Source: JBDTVS01 sp040007095
Lineage (GTDB): Bacteria > Acidobacteriota > Vicinamibacteria > Vicinamibacterales > CAVVIG01
Reading direction: 5' to 3'
Assembly (NCBI GenBank): GCA_040007095.1
Contig: JBDTVS010000135.1
Span: 62,001 to 126,000, forward strand
DNA length: 64,000 bases
Part shown: in pieces, positions 63,243-64,000 of the stretch
How positions within the stretch are numbered: the stretch's first letter is position 1
Layout: every line of letters begins with the position of its first letter
Made by a program: the position numbers and the translations under genes
Notes under the pieces: generated by a model
The model's database searches: none
Seen by the model: only the letters and a program-made list of their open reading frames with translations
Told to the model about the DNA's origin: nothing

Positions 63243-63294
63243 GGGCTGCTGAAAAAACGCAGCCCGAACTGAAAACTCAGAAGTGAGAACTTAG
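63243..63294. repeat. R3 stop-proximal hairpin element, copy 2
   Basis: Directly after the receptor stop: GGGCTGC, loop TGAAAAAAC, GCAGCCC, then GAACTGAAAACTCAGAAG and GAGAACTTAG. Compared with the minus-strand copy at 34322-34372, one stem pair has changed on both sides (G-C to T-A), while the downstream tail is almost the same. Confidence 0.75.
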
Positions 63295-63359
63295 AAGGAC
63301 TGCGAGACTGCTAGGGAGACAGTCCGCGTTCGTCGTGGTTTGGTTGGCACGACCGGAAG

Positions 63360-63385
63360 CCCCTCCGGTCTGGAGGGGTCTTTTT
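63360..63385 (+). terminator. rho-independent terminator
   Basis: CCCCTCC (63360-63366), loop GGTCT, GGAGGGG (63372-63378), then TCTTTTT. It lies 120 nt after the upstream receptor stop and 41 nt before the next receptor start, so it may end the first transcript or act as an attenuator for the second. A smaller hairpin (GACTG/CAGTC, 63306-63324) precedes it. Confidence 0.75.
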
Positions 63386-63426
63386 CGGCTCTCGGTGTGT
63401 TCGTCGATCAAGAAGGAGACGTGTGT

Positions 63427-64000
63427 ATGCGTGGGTTGACAAAGCTCGTGCTGCTTGCCGCGACGTGTCTGACTCTCGTGCCGGCGGCTGTGAGGGCCCA
63501 GGGTGCCTCGATTGCGGGCGTCGTCAAAGACACCTCCGGAGCAGTGCTTCCCGGCGTGAGTGTGGAAGCGGCCAGTCCGGTGTTGATTGAAAAGGTCCGC
63601 TCGGCCGTCACCGATGGATCCGGGCAATACAAGATCATCAGCTTGTTGCCGGGCACCTACACCGTGACCTTCACGCTGCAGGGCTTCAGCACCGTGAAGC
63701 GTGAAGGCGTCGACGTGACGGGCTCGACGACCGCCTCCATCAATGCCGATCTCAAAGTCGGTACGTTGTCGGAAACGATCACCGTCACCGGCGAAACGCC
63801 GCTGGTGGACGTCCAGAGTGCATCGGTTCAAAAGGTCGTGACCAAGGAAGTAATCGACAACATTCCCACCGGACGTCTCGGCATCAACCTGGCCGCGCTG
63901 CAGCCCGGCATGATCCTCGGTGCAACGAGCGGAACAGGGGGTCTGACCACCAACGCCAATTCGGCGAATCTGCAGGATGTTGGCGGCACCGGAGGCGATA
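63427..64000 (+). CDS. TonB-dependent receptor, N-terminal part (3' cut by window edge)
   Basis: The first 191 residues of a receptor. The signal peptide (MRGLTKLVLLAATCLTLVPA) is followed by the carboxypeptidase-regulatory-like domain (GASIAGVVKDTSGAVLPGVS) and the start of the plug. AAGGAG precedes the ATG. Nucleotide identity with the gene at 59869 appears very high (about 95 percent by eye over the regulatory domain), and it falls in the stretch after GATSGTGG. The rest lies outside the window. Confidence 0.95.
   Translation, partial: MRGLTKLVLLAATCLTLVPAAVRAQGASIAGVVKDTSGAVLPGVSVEAASPVLIEKVRSAVTDGSGQYKIISLLPGTYTVTFTLQGFSTVKREGVDVTGSTTASINADLKVGTLSETITVTGETPLVDVQSASVQKVVTKEVIDNIPTGRLGINLAALQPGMILGATSGTGGLTTNANSANLQDVGGTGGD

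Overview
The window looks like a chromosomal segment of a high-GC, Gram-negative environmental bacterium, most likely an Acidobacteriota of the Vicinamibacteria kind. That assignment is an inference from gene content: TonB-dependent receptors with an N-terminal carboxypeptidase-regulatory-like domain (four intact or partial and one decayed), several quinoprotein (PQQ) dehydrogenases, DUF6152 proteins, many secreted c-type cytochromes and Tat-exported enzymes. No rRNA, tRNA, CRISPR array, transposase or phage gene was recognised.

Layout. 0-14.3 kb: end of a TonB-dependent receptor, a secreted amidohydrolase, a secreted protein of an unnamed family (called family S here), a DUF6152 protein, a minus-strand operon (TonB receptor, two-heme cytochrome, secreted protein), a large TPR / SagB-type dehydrogenase fusion, and a Tat-exported amidohydrolase. 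14.7-27.6 kb: membrane / spermidine-synthase-like / TPR fusion, YdeI-like protein, DUF6152, a decayed toxin-antitoxin pair, a metallo-beta-lactamase-fold hydrolase, a four-gene operon led by a Tat flavin amine oxidase, an orphan amino-acid-binding protein, a one-heme beta-propeller protein and a small cytochrome c. 27.8-45.2 kb: a secreted oxidative-metabolism region with NIPSNAP, three PQQ dehydrogenases, a PQQ-like propeller, a soluble aldose-type dehydrogenase, gamma-glutamyltransferase, an exported double carboxymuconolactone-decarboxylase-like protein and a cyclase. 45.2-57.7 kb: a truncated nucleotidyltransferase pair, MmgE/PrpD, family S plus DUF6152, a heterodimeric ABC exporter, and a tricarballylate-type operon (TcuA, TcuB, MFS). 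57.5-64 kb: a TonB-receptor remnant, a GT87-like membrane protein and two tandem TonB receptors with near-identical 5' ends.

The genes fit a lifestyle of scavenging organic substrates: receptors bring ligands across the outer membrane, periplasmic PQQ and flavin enzymes oxidise them, and cytochromes c carry the electrons away. Amidohydrolases, the cyclase, CMD-like, MmgE/PrpD and Tcu proteins suggest use of cyclic or polycarboxylic compounds, but no complete pathway is visible.

The most striking non-coding feature is a set of six about 160-bp giant palindromes (family R2). Their apical stem has changed in a base-paired way between copies around a CCCG-like loop, and their outer arms are unique to each copy yet complementary within it. 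Five of the six end within 4-33 nt of a start codon. Two further repeat families (R1, a 9-nt-periodic element of the AACCACAAAG type; R3, a stop-proximal hairpin) also occupy the gaps and in places define gene ends.
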